61,989 bases of DNA from Clostridiales bacterium (GTDB lineage Bacteria > Bacillota > Clostridia > Christensenellales > Aristaeellaceae). The stretch is taken from contig SVGP01000019.1 in assembly GCA_015056255.1 (NCBI GenBank), forward strand, positions 1-61,989. Direction: 5' to 3'. Positions within the stretch are counted from its first letter, which is position 1; each line of letters begins with the position of its first letter. The notes below the pieces were generated by a model, which saw nothing but the letters and a program-made list of their open reading frames with translations, was not told the origin of the DNA and did not search any database. Below are positions 51,120 through 59,683 of the stretch, piece by piece. The translations under genes were made by a program, and so were the position numbers.

Positions 51120-51623
51120 ATGCGCCTTTACAAGCGAGCCTTCGCAACCGGAATGGTCATATTGTGTATCTTAATTGACACTGCCATCATTCCCTTTGAA
51201 GTGTCAAACCCGATATATTATCCAAAGTTCACACTTTTGACCATCATCACCATCGCGCTTCTGATGGGCCGTACGCAGGGTATTCTCTACGGCCTGATCG
51301 GCGGCGTGCTTATGGATATTTCCATACTGATCCCGGTCGGCCTGACAAGCGTTTTGTACACAGTCTGCGGCTTTCTCGCGGGTTACATCGCACGAAAAAT
51401 GCGCATCCGCATTTTATCAAGCATCATTGCGCCCATTGTTTCCATGATGCTCTACGAAATCGTCATGACCGTGTATTACGTATCCGCCGGAGGCGCATTT
51501 GATTGGATGATGCTTTTTCAGGGCTTTATCCGCTCCCTCATCGGCTGTGCGCTCATTCAGGTCATGTACATCGGCTTCAAGGCCGTATTCAAGCCCAAGT
51601 ATTCCCGCTATGAAAAACGTTGA
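51120..51623 (+). CDS. mreD: cell-shape protein MreD
   Basis: 167-aa hydrophobic protein with five or six TM helices (IILLTIITIALLMGRTQGI-like segments, then GLIGGVLMDISILIPVGLTSVLY). The sequence is weakly conserved, but size, topology and its position between mreC and mrdA make it MreD, part of the membrane complex with MreC and RodA. A GGAGGAC site lies in the 24-bp gap after mreC. The C-terminus is basic (KPKYSRYEKR). Confidence 0.9.
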   Translation: MRLYKRAFATGMVILCILIDTAIIPFEVSNPIYYPKFTLLTIITIALLMGRTQGILYGLIGGVLMDISILIPVGLTSVLYTVCGFLAGYIARKMRIRILSSIIAPIVSMMLYEIVMTVYYVSAGGAFDWMMLFQGFIRSLIGCALIQVMYIGFKAVFKPKYSRYEKR

Positions 51624-51655
51624 AATTTCCTTTACGTAAAGCGAGGTGAAGCTCA

Positions 51656-54157
51656 ATGAAAAAATACACCGGGCGATACATCTTTCTGGTTTGCTTTCTT
51701 TCTCTTTTTTTCCTGGCGATGGTCATTCGTCTTTATCATCTTCAGGTGATCAAGCACGATACATACGTCGAGGAGGCGGAATCCCGCTCCACCAAAACCA
51801 TCAGCCACGTCGGAATGCGCGGAACGATTTACGACAAAAACATGGTGCCTCTGGCCTATGACGAACGCTCCTACGACGTTCAATTCTACCGCGATCCTTC
51901 AAGAACCTCGGATGCAGCGCGCGCGGAATACACCAATTCCATCTATCAAACCATTTTAAAGATTGAGGCCAACGGCAAAAAGACGCTGGATCCTTCAAAG
52001 GAATTCTGGCTTCGTAGAGGCGAAGACGGTCAGTGGGAATGGAACTTCCAGACCGAAAGCGCTTCCGTCGCCGCCACGCGCGAAAACCAGTGGAGAGGCA
52101 ACTTCTATCTTTCCAATCGCACCAAATACCCTGTAGAAGTGCTTTTTGACACGCTTTGCAAGAACTATTCCATCCCGGAAGACATTCCCGAGGAATACAA
52201 GCTTAAAATCCTCGCCATCTGGCAGGCCTCCCGCATGAACAACTACAACTCCACCCCCGTTACCATCGCCTACGACGTAGGCTTTGAAACGGTGGCCGAG
52301 GTCCAGTCCCACGCGATGGAACTGGCTGGCATGTCGATTTCTGAAAGCTCCACCCGCGTATATCCCTTTAAATCCGTCTGTGCGCACAATATCGGCTATG
52401 TAAGCCGCATCACCTCTTCCTCCGCGCTTCAGACCTATCGCGAGCAGGGCTATCCGACAGACGCCCTTGTCGGCGCAACCGGCCTTGAGTATTCCATGGA
52501 GGATCAGCTTTCCCCTTATCTTGAATACCGCCAGGGCAAGCAGATTATGGAAATCGACACGCGAGGCTCAACCGTTCGCGAACTGTCCTTTACCCCGCCC
52601 ACGGACGGAAACAGCATCGTGACTACTGTTGATATTTCCCTTCAGGCAGTCATGGAAAAGGCGCTTGAAGAAACCATCGACTCCATCCGCGCCGATCAGG
52701 AAAAAATCCTGAACGGCGAAACCGACGAGGGCGTTCGCTGGAACCGCGTAAATGCGCCCACCCTCGCCTATTACGCCGAAAACGGATTTGAAGTCTCCCT
52801 CGCGCAGACCGGCGCAATGGTTGCCATGGATCCAAATTCCGGAAAAGTCCTCGGAATGTGCTCTTATCCATCCTTCGATTTGAGTATCTTCGAAGGTTCC
52901 TCCGTCGATCCCGGCGGATGGAGCGAAATCGCAGCCGACGTCCGAAACCCAATGTTCAACCGCGCCATCTCCGCCAAAGACACCCCCGGCTCCATTTTCA
53001 AGCTCGTGACGGCGCTGGGCGGCCTTGCAGAAGGCGCAATCACGCTGGACACCGTCATTACCGATCAGGGCGAATATTATAATGAAGGAACAGACAGCTC
53101 CTACAAGCCCAGATGCTGGATTGCGGAATCCAAGCGTTATCAGCATTCGAATCAGACCATTGTCGAAGCCATCAAAAACAGCTGCAACTATTTCTTCTAC
53201 GAGACCAGCTATCGTTTGGGGACTGAAAAAATCACCAAATGGGGCGCGGCGCTGGGCCTGACCACCAAAACGAATATCGAGCTGCCCTCCGAGTCCACTT
53301 CCTTCGTCGGCTCTCAGGCCATGCTCTATGATCCCACCCGCTCCATCAAGGATCAGTACACCTACAAGCCCGAGATCGCATCCCAGATGATCAAAAAGCT
53401 CCTTCTGGAAGTCGGCGCGGACCGCGGCGTGGAATACGAAGAGGACAGGCTGGACGAAGTGGCCAAGATGCTGCTTGACATCGTCATTACCTACGAAGTC
53501 AAAAGCGACTGGCTGCCCGCAATCCGCGACGTTCTCATGTACGACATGAATCTTCCGAGAAACTACATCTCCTCCCACTTCCTCGTTAACACCATCAACA
53601 CCTACCTAAACGACCTTAAGTGGACCCCTGCTGAAACCATCATGGCCGGCATCGGTCAGTCCATCACGCAGGTTACGCCCATCGCCGTTGCGCGCTACGC
53701 TTCAGCCATCGCAAACGGCGGCACGGTATACGACGCGCAAATCATCGACAAGATCATAGATCCCGACGGAAACATCGTTCTGGACAAGCAGCCCGTTATC
53801 GCCAATCAGATCATCACCAATTCCGCGTATTTCACTGCCATCCACAAAGGCATGGAAGAGGTTACGTCGATTGAAAACGACGGTACCGCCGCTGAACAGT
53901 TCGCAAAGGCCAAGTATCCCATCGCCGCGAAAACAGGAACCTCCCAGCGTACTGATCTTGACCTTGAAAACAACGCGTGGCTGGTCACCTATGCCCCGCA
54001 CGAAAACCCCAAAATCGTCGTTGTCGTTTACATTCAGAACGGTTATGCCGGCGCGCGCGCCGCACATGCCGCCATTGAAACCATCGAATACTATCTGGAC
54101 AGCCTCCAGTATGTCGAAACCAATGTCATTTCTTCGGACAATTCTCTTTCAGACTGA
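51656..54157 (+). CDS. mrdA: penicillin-binding protein 2 (elongasome transpeptidase)
   Basis: 833-aa class B PBP that cross-links peptidoglycan with RodA during elongation. N-terminal TM anchor (about 8-28), pedestal domain starting RGTIYDKNMVPLAYDERSYDV, and a transpeptidase domain with SxxK (Ser446-Ile-Phe-Lys449 in TPGSIFK), SCN (509-511) and KTGT (759-762). About 100 residues longer than typical PBP2 because of inserts: a 95-130 loop rich in Trp/Arg/Glu and a helical insertion around 575-650 between the SCN and KTG motifs. The gene follows mreD, as in many Clostridia. GAGGTGA precedes ATG 51656. No PASTA domains. Confidence 0.94.
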   Translation: MKKYTGRYIFLVCFLSLFFLAMVIRLYHLQVIKHDTYVEEAESRSTKTISHVGMRGTIYDKNMVPLAYDERSYDVQFYRDPSRTSDAARAEYTNSIYQTILKIEANGKKTLDPSKEFWLRRGEDGQWEWNFQTESASVAATRENQWRGNFYLSNRTKYPVEVLFDTLCKNYSIPEDIPEEYKLKILAIWQASRMNNYNSTPVTIAYDVGFETVAEVQSHAMELAGMSISESSTRVYPFKSVCAHNIGYVSRITSSSALQTYREQGYPTDALVGATGLEYSMEDQLSPYLEYRQGKQIMEIDTRGSTVRELSFTPPTDGNSIVTTVDISLQAVMEKALEETIDSIRADQEKILNGETDEGVRWNRVNAPTLAYYAENGFEVSLAQTGAMVAMDPNSGKVLGMCSYPSFDLSIFEGSSVDPGGWSEIAADVRNPMFNRAISAKDTPGSIFKLVTALGGLAEGAITLDTVITDQGEYYNEGTDSSYKPRCWIAESKRYQHSNQTIVEAIKNSCNYFFYETSYRLGTEKITKWGAALGLTTKTNIELPSESTSFVGSQAMLYDPTRSIKDQYTYKPEIASQMIKKLLLEVGADRGVEYEEDRLDEVAKMLLDIVITYEVKSDWLPAIRDVLMYDMNLPRNYISSHFLVNTINTYLNDLKWTPAETIMAGIGQSITQVTPIAVARYASAIANGGTVYDAQIIDKIIDPDGNIVLDKQPVIANQIITNSAYFTAIHKGMEEVTSIENDGTAAEQFAKAKYPIAAKTGTSQRTDLDLENNAWLVTYAPHENPKIVVVVYIQNGYAGARAAHAAIETIEYYLDSLQYVETNVISSDNSLSD

Positions 54158-54175
54158 GAAAAGAGGGACGTTCCA

Positions 54176-54961
54176 TTGAGTACATCCATCGTTATCACAT
54201 CGGGAAAAGGCGGCGTGGGAAAATCCACCACCGCCGCATCCATCGGCTGCGGCTTATCCGGCGCAGGGCACAAAACCGTGATCATCGACATGGACATCGG
54301 CTTAAGATCGCTTGATATGCTTTTGGGCGTTGAAAACAACCTTATTTACGACGTTGTGGACGTGATTGAGGGCATCTGTTCCATTGATCAGGCGCTTTAC
54401 AAGGTGGATAGGCGCGAAAACCTTTATCTTCTGGCCGCATCCCAATCCACCGATTCCTCCTCTGTCAGCCCCTACGACGTATCCGCCGTGATCTCCTCTT
54501 TAAAGGACAGATTCGACTACATATTGATCGACTGTCCCGCCGGCATCGGACGCGGCTTTCGAAACGCGGTGGGCGCTGCCGACAAAGCAATCATCGTGCT
54601 TACGCCGGACGGGGTTTCCCTTCGCGGGGCGGAAAAGGTCAAGCATCTTTTGACCCTTGACGGAATCACGGATTTTTCCATCATCATCAACCGTGTTCCG
54701 CCCAAGAAAGCGGTTTCCACGGACGAATGCATCCGCCGAATGGACGCGAAGGTGCTTGGCTTTGTGCCGGAGGATCCAAGGATGTTCTTCTGCGCCGCAA
54801 AGGGCGTGTCTCCCCTTGAAGCGGAAACGGATTCCGGCGACGCATACGAGCGCATCGTCCGCCGCCTGCTCGGCGAAACCGTGCGCTACAAAATTCCCTA
54901 TGACACCTTACTTCACAAATTCAAGACGCACTTCGGGAAGGAGCCCTCATGCAAAGGCTAA
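54176..54961 (+). CDS. minD: septum-site ATPase MinD
   Basis: 261-aa ParA-family ATPase: deviant Walker A GKGGVGKST (residues 10-18), switch I around DMDIGLRSLDMLLG, and Walker B ILIDCPAGIG. Together with MinC (and MinE or DivIVA) it positions the division septum. The C-terminus (YDTLLHKFKTHFG) could be the amphipathic membrane-targeting helix. The start is TTG 54176, 8 nt after GAGGGACG. The 3' end overlaps rodA by 13 bp. Neither minC (normally immediately before minD) nor minE is present. Confidence 0.93.
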   Translation: MSTSIVITSGKGGVGKSTTAASIGCGLSGAGHKTVIIDMDIGLRSLDMLLGVENNLIYDVVDVIEGICSIDQALYKVDRRENLYLLAASQSTDSSSVSPYDVSAVISSLKDRFDYILIDCPAGIGRGFRNAVGAADKAIIVLTPDGVSLRGAEKVKHLLTLDGITDFSIIINRVPPKKAVSTDECIRRMDAKVLGFVPEDPRMFFCAAKGVSPLEAETDSGDAYERIVRRLLGETVRYKIPYDTLLHKFKTHFGKEPSCKG

Positions 54962-56220
54962 AGCGATTCTTTACCAAGGGCGATTTTATCCGCGGTCTGG
55001 TTTCAGACATTCGCGCCAACCGCTTTGCGCCCTCCATCATCAGGCATTTTGACTGGTGGCTGTTTCTTGCGGTCATGTGTCTGGTTGCTTTCGGCGTCGT
55101 TTCCATTTTCGCGGCAACCGCCTCCGCCACCGACGTTCAGGCTGAAGGTATTTCCGAAATGCTTTCCGTTCACTCGATCACCTATCCCCGCCTTCAGCTG
55201 ATCTGGTTTTTGGCAGGTATCGTCGCCATGTGCGCAGTCATCTTTGTCGACTATAAGCTGTATGAAAAATACGCCGACCTTTTCTACTGGTTCAATATTA
55301 CGCTTCTGCTTCTGGTTTTGACCGTTAAAGCAGGCCGCGGCGGTATGACCGCGTTCTTCAACTGGGGCAGCGAATCAGCAGCCGGTGGTCAGCGCGGCTT
55401 TCAGCCGTCGGAATTCGGAAAATTTTTCATCATCATCTCCCTGGCACGCATCTTTGCCAACCGCAAAAAGCCCATCCGCACCTTCCGCGAGCTCGTCCCC
55501 GTTACCATTTATGTAGCCATTCCCCTGATTCTGGTATTTTTGCAGCCGGACTTCGGAACAGCGCTGGTGTACGTCGCCATTTTCGCTGTGCTATTGTGGG
55601 TTTCGGGCACGAATCTTAAGTTAATTGCAGGGATTCTGGCTGTCATTGTTCTGATCGCGGTTCCCGCGTGGTATTACTTAAACGCCTCGTCCTCCTCCTT
55701 CCGTCTTACGCGCATTCTCATGTGGCTGCACCCGGAAGACTACCCGGACGATGCAAGACAGGTTATCAATGGCCAGATCGCTATCGGGACGGGCGGCCTG
55801 ACCGGGCGCGGCATTGCCTCCTTGGGTTCATTTGCCTCCCTCGGCTTTATTCCCGATGATCACACCGACTTCTGCTTTGCCATCGTGTGTGAAACCTTCG
55901 GCTTTGCGGGCGGATGCATTGTTATTGCAGTATTCGCCTTCCTTCTGGGCCGCCTCATTTTCCACGCCTTTAAAGTCACTGATAAGTTTGGCTCCTACTG
56001 CATTATCGGCGTATCCGCCATGTTCATCTTCCACATTCTTGAAAATATCGGTATGATTTTGGGCATCATGCCCGTTACCGGTATTCCCCTTCCCTTTATC
56101 AGCTACGGCGGCAGCAATATGCTCACCAACATGCTGTGCATCGGCCTTGTCATGAACGTGGTCATGCGTTCAAGAAGCACGCCCTCGCCCGTTAAAAAGC
56201 ATTACGCCAAACGCCTGTAG
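54949..56220 (+). CDS. rodA: RodA/FtsW-family peptidoglycan glycosyltransferase
   Basis: 423-aa polytopic SEDS protein with about ten TM helices. Motifs: QPSEFGKFF (family's QPSE..K), QPDFGTALVY with catalytic Asp of the WHP-like region, and near the end SYGGSNMLTNMLCIGLVMNVVMR. With PBP2 (mrdA, two genes upstream) it forms the elongation polymerase, so RodA is more likely than FtsW, although SEDS proteins are hard to separate by sequence. GAAGGAG precedes ATG 54949, overlapping minD. A strong terminator follows at 56243-56289. Confidence 0.93.
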   Translation: MQRLKRFFTKGDFIRGLVSDIRANRFAPSIIRHFDWWLFLAVMCLVAFGVVSIFAATASATDVQAEGISEMLSVHSITYPRLQLIWFLAGIVAMCAVIFVDYKLYEKYADLFYWFNITLLLLVLTVKAGRGGMTAFFNWGSESAAGGQRGFQPSEFGKFFIIISLARIFANRKKPIRTFRELVPVTIYVAIPLILVFLQPDFGTALVYVAIFAVLLWVSGTNLKLIAGILAVIVLIAVPAWYYLNASSSSFRLTRILMWLHPEDYPDDARQVINGQIAIGTGGLTGRGIASLGSFASLGFIPDDHTDFCFAIVCETFGFAGGCIVIAVFAFLLGRLIFHAFKVTDKFGSYCIIGVSAMFIFHILENIGMILGIMPVTGIPLPFISYGGSNMLTNMLCIGLVMNVVMRSRSTPSPVKKHYAKRL

Positions 56221-56242
56221 GCAAAAGACAAAGTCAAATATT

Positions 56243-56289
56243 CCCCCTTTCCTTCGCATAGACTTCTATGCAATGGAAGGGGGTTTTTT
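56243..56289 (+). terminator. rodA terminator with the spoIVFA-like ribosome-binding site in its 3' arm
   Basis: Long stem: CCCCCTT (56243-56249) pairs with AAGGGGG (56277-56283), and inner GCATAG/CTATGC pairs continue to a four-base loop; TTTTTT (56284-56289) follows, one base before ATG 56291. The GGAAGGGGG in the right arm is the only Shine-Dalgarno-like sequence for the next gene. Confidence 0.9.
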
Positions 56290-56290
56290 C

Positions 56291-57016
56291 ATGTCGGATC
56301 AAAGCCGTTTTACCATCCATACATCCATCCGTCCGGATGAAAGCAAGCACGACAAAAACACCGTATCTATAAAGGAACAAACGAATGCCATCCATAAAAG
56401 CAGACCCATCACCATCAAAGCAAAAGACAAGCCGCGTCGCTTAAGCGCCTCCGAGCGGCTTTTTAAAAACACCGCCGTCGCCTGTGCGCTGCTTCTTTGC
56501 GTGATGGCACTTAAAAACATCGATTCGCCTGTTACCAACAAAATAACCGGCGCCGTCAAAAGCGTCGTCAGCATGGACTTAAATCTCCCCTCGTCCATAC
56601 AGGATCTCGCTTTCGTTCAAAAAATCATGCCCGAAAGTGCGCTTGTGTTTTTAAATCTCACGGATACGCCTCAAAACGCGCTTCCCGTAAGCGGTGAAAT
56701 CGTACACGCCTATACAAGTCAGCAGCCGTGGACGGAATACAGAAGCCGGGACAATGCGCCCGTTTTTGCGGTTGCTTCCGGAAAGGTCGCAGCTTCAGTC
56801 GAAACGGGCGAAGGCGATTATTCCGTACTTGTTTCCGACTCTGAAGGAAACGAATACCTGTATGCATTTTTGGCTTCGTCATCTGTTCAGGCGGGCGACG
56901 AGATTTCAAAGGGCGCGCAAATCGGCTTAACCGGCGCAAGCGAACGTGCGCGGCTGTATCTGGAATACCGCAAAAGCGGAAAAGCAGCCGACCCTGAAGA
57001 CCTGTTGGGTGAATAG
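56291..57016 (+). CDS. spoIVFA: SpoIVFA-like protein with degenerate M23/LytM domain
   Basis: 241 aa. A basic cytoplasmic region (1-55) is followed by one TM segment (about 59-77) and an extracytoplasmic LytM-like domain (about 135-225: VSGEIVHAYTSQQ, VFAVASGKVAAS, EYLYAFLASSSVQAGDEI). The zinc histidines of active M23 enzymes (HxxxD and HxH) are absent, as in SpoIVFA, which is an inactive LytM protein that holds and regulates the SpoIVFB protease. The next gene encodes SpoIVFB. The start ATG 56291 is one base after the U-tract of the rodA terminator; an in-frame ATG 18 nt upstream falls inside the hairpin. Confidence 0.85.
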   Translation: MSDQSRFTIHTSIRPDESKHDKNTVSIKEQTNAIHKSRPITIKAKDKPRRLSASERLFKNTAVACALLLCVMALKNIDSPVTNKITGAVKSVVSMDLNLPSSIQDLAFVQKIMPESALVFLNLTDTPQNALPVSGEIVHAYTSQQPWTEYRSRDNAPVFAVASGKVAASVETGEGDYSVLVSDSEGNEYLYAFLASSSVQAGDEISKGAQIGLTGASERARLYLEYRKSGKAADPEDLLGE

Positions 57017-57019
57017 CCT

Positions 57020-57898
57020 ATGGAGCTTTTCGGCATACGCGTCCGCATCCGCATTCTCTCGCCCATCATTTTTCTTCTGATGATCGCTTTTTCAGGCGTA
57101 CAAACCGTGCTTCCGCCGCTTGCGGCTTTGTCGGTTCACGAGCTTGGACACATCGTTATGAGCATTCTTTTAAAGGTAAAAATTCATGAAATCGAGCTAA
57201 TGCCCTTCGGCGCAGCCATCCGGCTTTATGATATGTGGGCAATCCCGCCGGGCAAGCTGATGCTGATTTCGCTGGCCGGGCCAGTTTCAAACCTTCTCAC
57301 CTGCGCGCTTATGACGATGCTTCTTTTTTTCTTTCCGCACCTTGCGCCGGAATGCTTGCCTTTTTTGTATTCGGGGCTTCTGATTGCATGCGTAAATCTT
57401 CTGCCCGCTTTGCCGCTTGACGGAGGAAGGTTTTTAGCAGCGCTTTTGAATACAAAGATAAAGCAAATCAAGGCCATTGAAACAGGCGTAATACTCGGAC
57501 GCATCCTTGGTGCGATCCTGATCGTTGCCTCCGTCTACGCGTTTATAAAAAGCCGCGTTTTTCCTCTCCCTCCCCTTCTTGCAAGCATATATCTGTTTGC
57601 CTCGGGCGAAGCGGAAAGGCGGCACGCCCGGAACGCGTCAATGATGGCTATTCTTAAAAAATCAGACGCTTCACCTCCCATCAGGCGAGCCGGTGTTGTC
57701 ATGGCGCAGAAGGATGCGCCCATTCTGGACGCAGTCAGTTTCGTCCATCCGGGCGAAGACAGCCTGTTTGCCATCACAGACGACGAAGGTGAAATCATTA
57801 CGCTTCTTCCCCTTCAAAAGCTCATGCACGCGCTTCATGAAAACACAAACACCGCCATCGGCGCTCTGGTTCAAAAAAATAAGGCAAAATCTTCTTAA
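57020..57898 (+). CDS. spoIVFB: SpoIVFB-like M50 intramembrane metalloprotease
   Basis: 292-aa site-2 protease. The zinc motif HELGH (His40, Glu41, His44) lies in a TM helix and LPALPLDGGRF carries the third ligand Asp134. Four to six TM helices are followed by a C-terminal CBS-like domain (about 220-285) that in SpoIVFB senses ATP. In Bacillus it cleaves pro-sigma-K in the mother cell. The gene follows spoIVFA after 3 bp (site GGGTG, weak, so probably coupled). The order mre-minD-spoIVFA-spoIVFB next to rplU matches Bacillus, which supports orthology. No pro-sigma-K gene is in the window. Confidence 0.92.
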   Translation: MELFGIRVRIRILSPIIFLLMIAFSGVQTVLPPLAALSVHELGHIVMSILLKVKIHEIELMPFGAAIRLYDMWAIPPGKLMLISLAGPVSNLLTCALMTMLLFFFPHLAPECLPFLYSGLLIACVNLLPALPLDGGRFLAALLNTKIKQIKAIETGVILGRILGAILIVASVYAFIKSRVFPLPPLLASIYLFASGEAERRHARNASMMAILKKSDASPPIRRAGVVMAQKDAPILDAVSFVHPGEDSLFAITDDEGEIITLLPLQKLMHALHENTNTAIGALVQKNKAKSS

Positions 57899-57968
57899 GA
57901 CATCGCATACAGAAAGGAAAAACCTTGCGCCATGTCGAAAATACATTTTTAAGAAAGAAGGGATGCGT

Positions 57969-58931
57969 ATGTCCACCTACTATATCGGCGCAGACGGCGG
58001 CGGAACGCGTACGACTGCGGTTTTGATAAATGAAAAGGGCGAAATATTAAAAGTGCTTCGCGGCAAAGGGCTTAACTACCACGCCATCGGTCTTGAAAAA
58101 GCGCAGATGCATTTAAAATCGCTGATCAATGAACTTACGCTCGACCTTACGGATGCGACCGATCTAAAAATCGGCGTCGGCATGAGCGCGCTTGACGATC
58201 TGCCCACAGACAGGCAGCTTTCTGATTTTGCAGGCAATGTGTTTCCAAAGGAAGATCTTTTTCTGCATTCCGACGCCTATATGGCGCTCATGGCGGCGAC
58301 CCTCGGCGAAAGCGGCGCGCTCGTCATCTGCGGAACGGGCTCAATGGCGGTATACGCTGACAAAACCTTAAAGCAAACGCCTGCAGGCGGCTGGGGCTAT
58401 CTTCTGGGCGATTACGGAAGCAGCTATCAGTTGGCCGTCGACGGCATCAGGGCGGCCATCCGCGCCTTTGAAAATACGGGAAAAGAAACCCAGCTCACAA
58501 ACGCTATGATAACGCGCTTTTCCCTTCAAAAACCAAGAGAGCTGATCGACTACGCATACGCCCCAACGACGGTTCCTTCCGATATCGCAAAGTTTGCAAT
58601 CGACGTGCTGAATCTTGCAAACGCCGGCGATCAGGCTGCTGCGGAAATCGTACGCGAGCATTTCGACATCCTTTCAAGAACCGTTGATTCTCTGACAAAG
58701 CACGACCTTCCTAACACCGTCTGGCTTTTTGGCGGCGTGTTTGAGCACAATGCATGGGTCGTCGATCTGTTTGAAAAAATGCTGTCCCGCTTTAAGCAAA
58801 CCGTCCGCGCGCGCCTCATTCCCTACCCGCCCGCCATCGGAAGCGCGATCTATGCAATGAAAATGTGCGCTTCTCTTACGGAAACCGTACTTGAAACCAT
58901 TAAAAATACATATAAGGAGACGGATTTTTGA
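57969..58931 (+). CDS. BadF/BadG/BcrA/BcrD-family sugar kinase (N-acetylglucosamine/MurNAc kinase-like)
   Basis: 320-aa ASKHA-fold kinase. Phosphate-1 motif GADGGGTRTTAVL (6-18), phosphate-2 region ICGTGSMAVY with conserved GTGS, and adenosine motif LFGGVFEH. COG2971-like members phosphorylate GlcNAc, MurNAc or related amino sugars. The next gene is a SIS-domain sugar isomerase or etherase-like protein, consistent with an amino-sugar module. The start is ATG 57969 after GAAGGGA; an ATG 6 nt upstream overlaps the site, and the frame extends back into spoIVFB without meaning. The stop overlaps the SIS gene start (TGATG). Confidence 0.88.
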   Translation: MSTYYIGADGGGTRTTAVLINEKGEILKVLRGKGLNYHAIGLEKAQMHLKSLINELTLDLTDATDLKIGVGMSALDDLPTDRQLSDFAGNVFPKEDLFLHSDAYMALMAATLGESGALVICGTGSMAVYADKTLKQTPAGGWGYLLGDYGSSYQLAVDGIRAAIRAFENTGKETQLTNAMITRFSLQKPRELIDYAYAPTTVPSDIAKFAIDVLNLANAGDQAAAEIVREHFDILSRTVDSLTKHDLPNTVWLFGGVFEHNAWVVDLFEKMLSRFKQTVRARLIPYPPAIGSAIYAMKMCASLTETVLETIKNTYKETDF

Positions 58932-59665
58932 TGAACGCATTTGAAAAATACTATTTAAACCTTCTGGAGATTGAGAAAAAAGCCTTCACCGAGCAAACCG
59001 AAGTGATCGAAAAGGCCGCTTCCGCCATCGCGGACACACTTGCAAACGGCGGTATGATCTTTACGTTCGGCACGGGCCACGCACACATGCTGAGCCTTGA
59101 GATTTTCTATCGCGCAGGCGGTCCCGTCAAGGTATACCCGATTCTGGATGAGAAGCTGATGCTGCACATCTCCGCCTCCGAGTCCACCGGCTGGGAGCGC
59201 ACGCCCGATTACGCAAAGAACCTTCTAAAAGATTATCCCATGAAAAAAGGCGATTGCCTGATCCTTTTCTCCAATTCCGGCAGAAACGCCGTTCCCGTAG
59301 AAATGGCGCTGACGGCGAGAGAAATGGGCGTAACCACCATCTGCATCACCAACATGAAGCATTCTTCATCCTCCACTGCCAGAAATCCCTACGGTCTGCG
59401 CCTTTTCGAGGCCACCGATATCGTAATTGACAACATGGGCGAAATCGGCGACGCTTGCGTCGAAACCCCTATGGGCAGAAAAATCGGCCCGACCTCAACA
59501 GCAGTGGGCGCCGCTCTTCTTCAGGCCATCTGCGTTCGCGCAGAGGAAATCGCCCGCGAAAACGGCGCGCAGCCCGATTTCTTTGCTTCCAGCAACATCG
59601 ACGGCGGCGATGAGATCAATCAGAAGTATATCGACCAGTACAAGGGCAAGATCAAGTGCCTGTAA
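58931..59665 (+). CDS. SIS-domain sugar-phosphate-binding protein (UPF0309-like)
   Basis: 244 aa. A single SIS domain with FTFGTGHAHM (early loop), LFSNSGRNAVPVEMA (the phosphate-binding Ser/Gly loop), CITNMKHSSS and SSTAVGAALLQAI. It resembles the UPF0309 family, whose members often sit beside sugar kinases and solute-binding genes; activity is unproven. The MurQ-type GAGTSGRL loop is not present, so I do not call it MurNAc-6-phosphate etherase. ATG 58931 overlaps the kinase stop; AAGGAGA lies about 10 nt upstream. 18 bp to the next gene. Confidence 0.85.
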   Translation: MNAFEKYYLNLLEIEKKAFTEQTEVIEKAASAIADTLANGGMIFTFGTGHAHMLSLEIFYRAGGPVKVYPILDEKLMLHISASESTGWERTPDYAKNLLKDYPMKKGDCLILFSNSGRNAVPVEMALTAREMGVTTICITNMKHSSSSTARNPYGLRLFEATDIVIDNMGEIGDACVETPMGRKIGPTSTAVGAALLQAICVRAEEIARENGAQPDFFASSNIDGGDEINQKYIDQYKGKIKCL

Positions 59666-59683
59666 ATTACGGAGGAATTTGGC

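Noticed and set aside
52568..53578. 336-codon minus-strand frame inside mrdA
   Set aside because: Antisense shadow of the transpeptidase domain.
57932..57952. Six-codon frame (MSKIHF) with AGAAAGGAA in front, before the sugar kinase gene
   Set aside because: Too short to support as a leader peptide; no attenuator structure follows.
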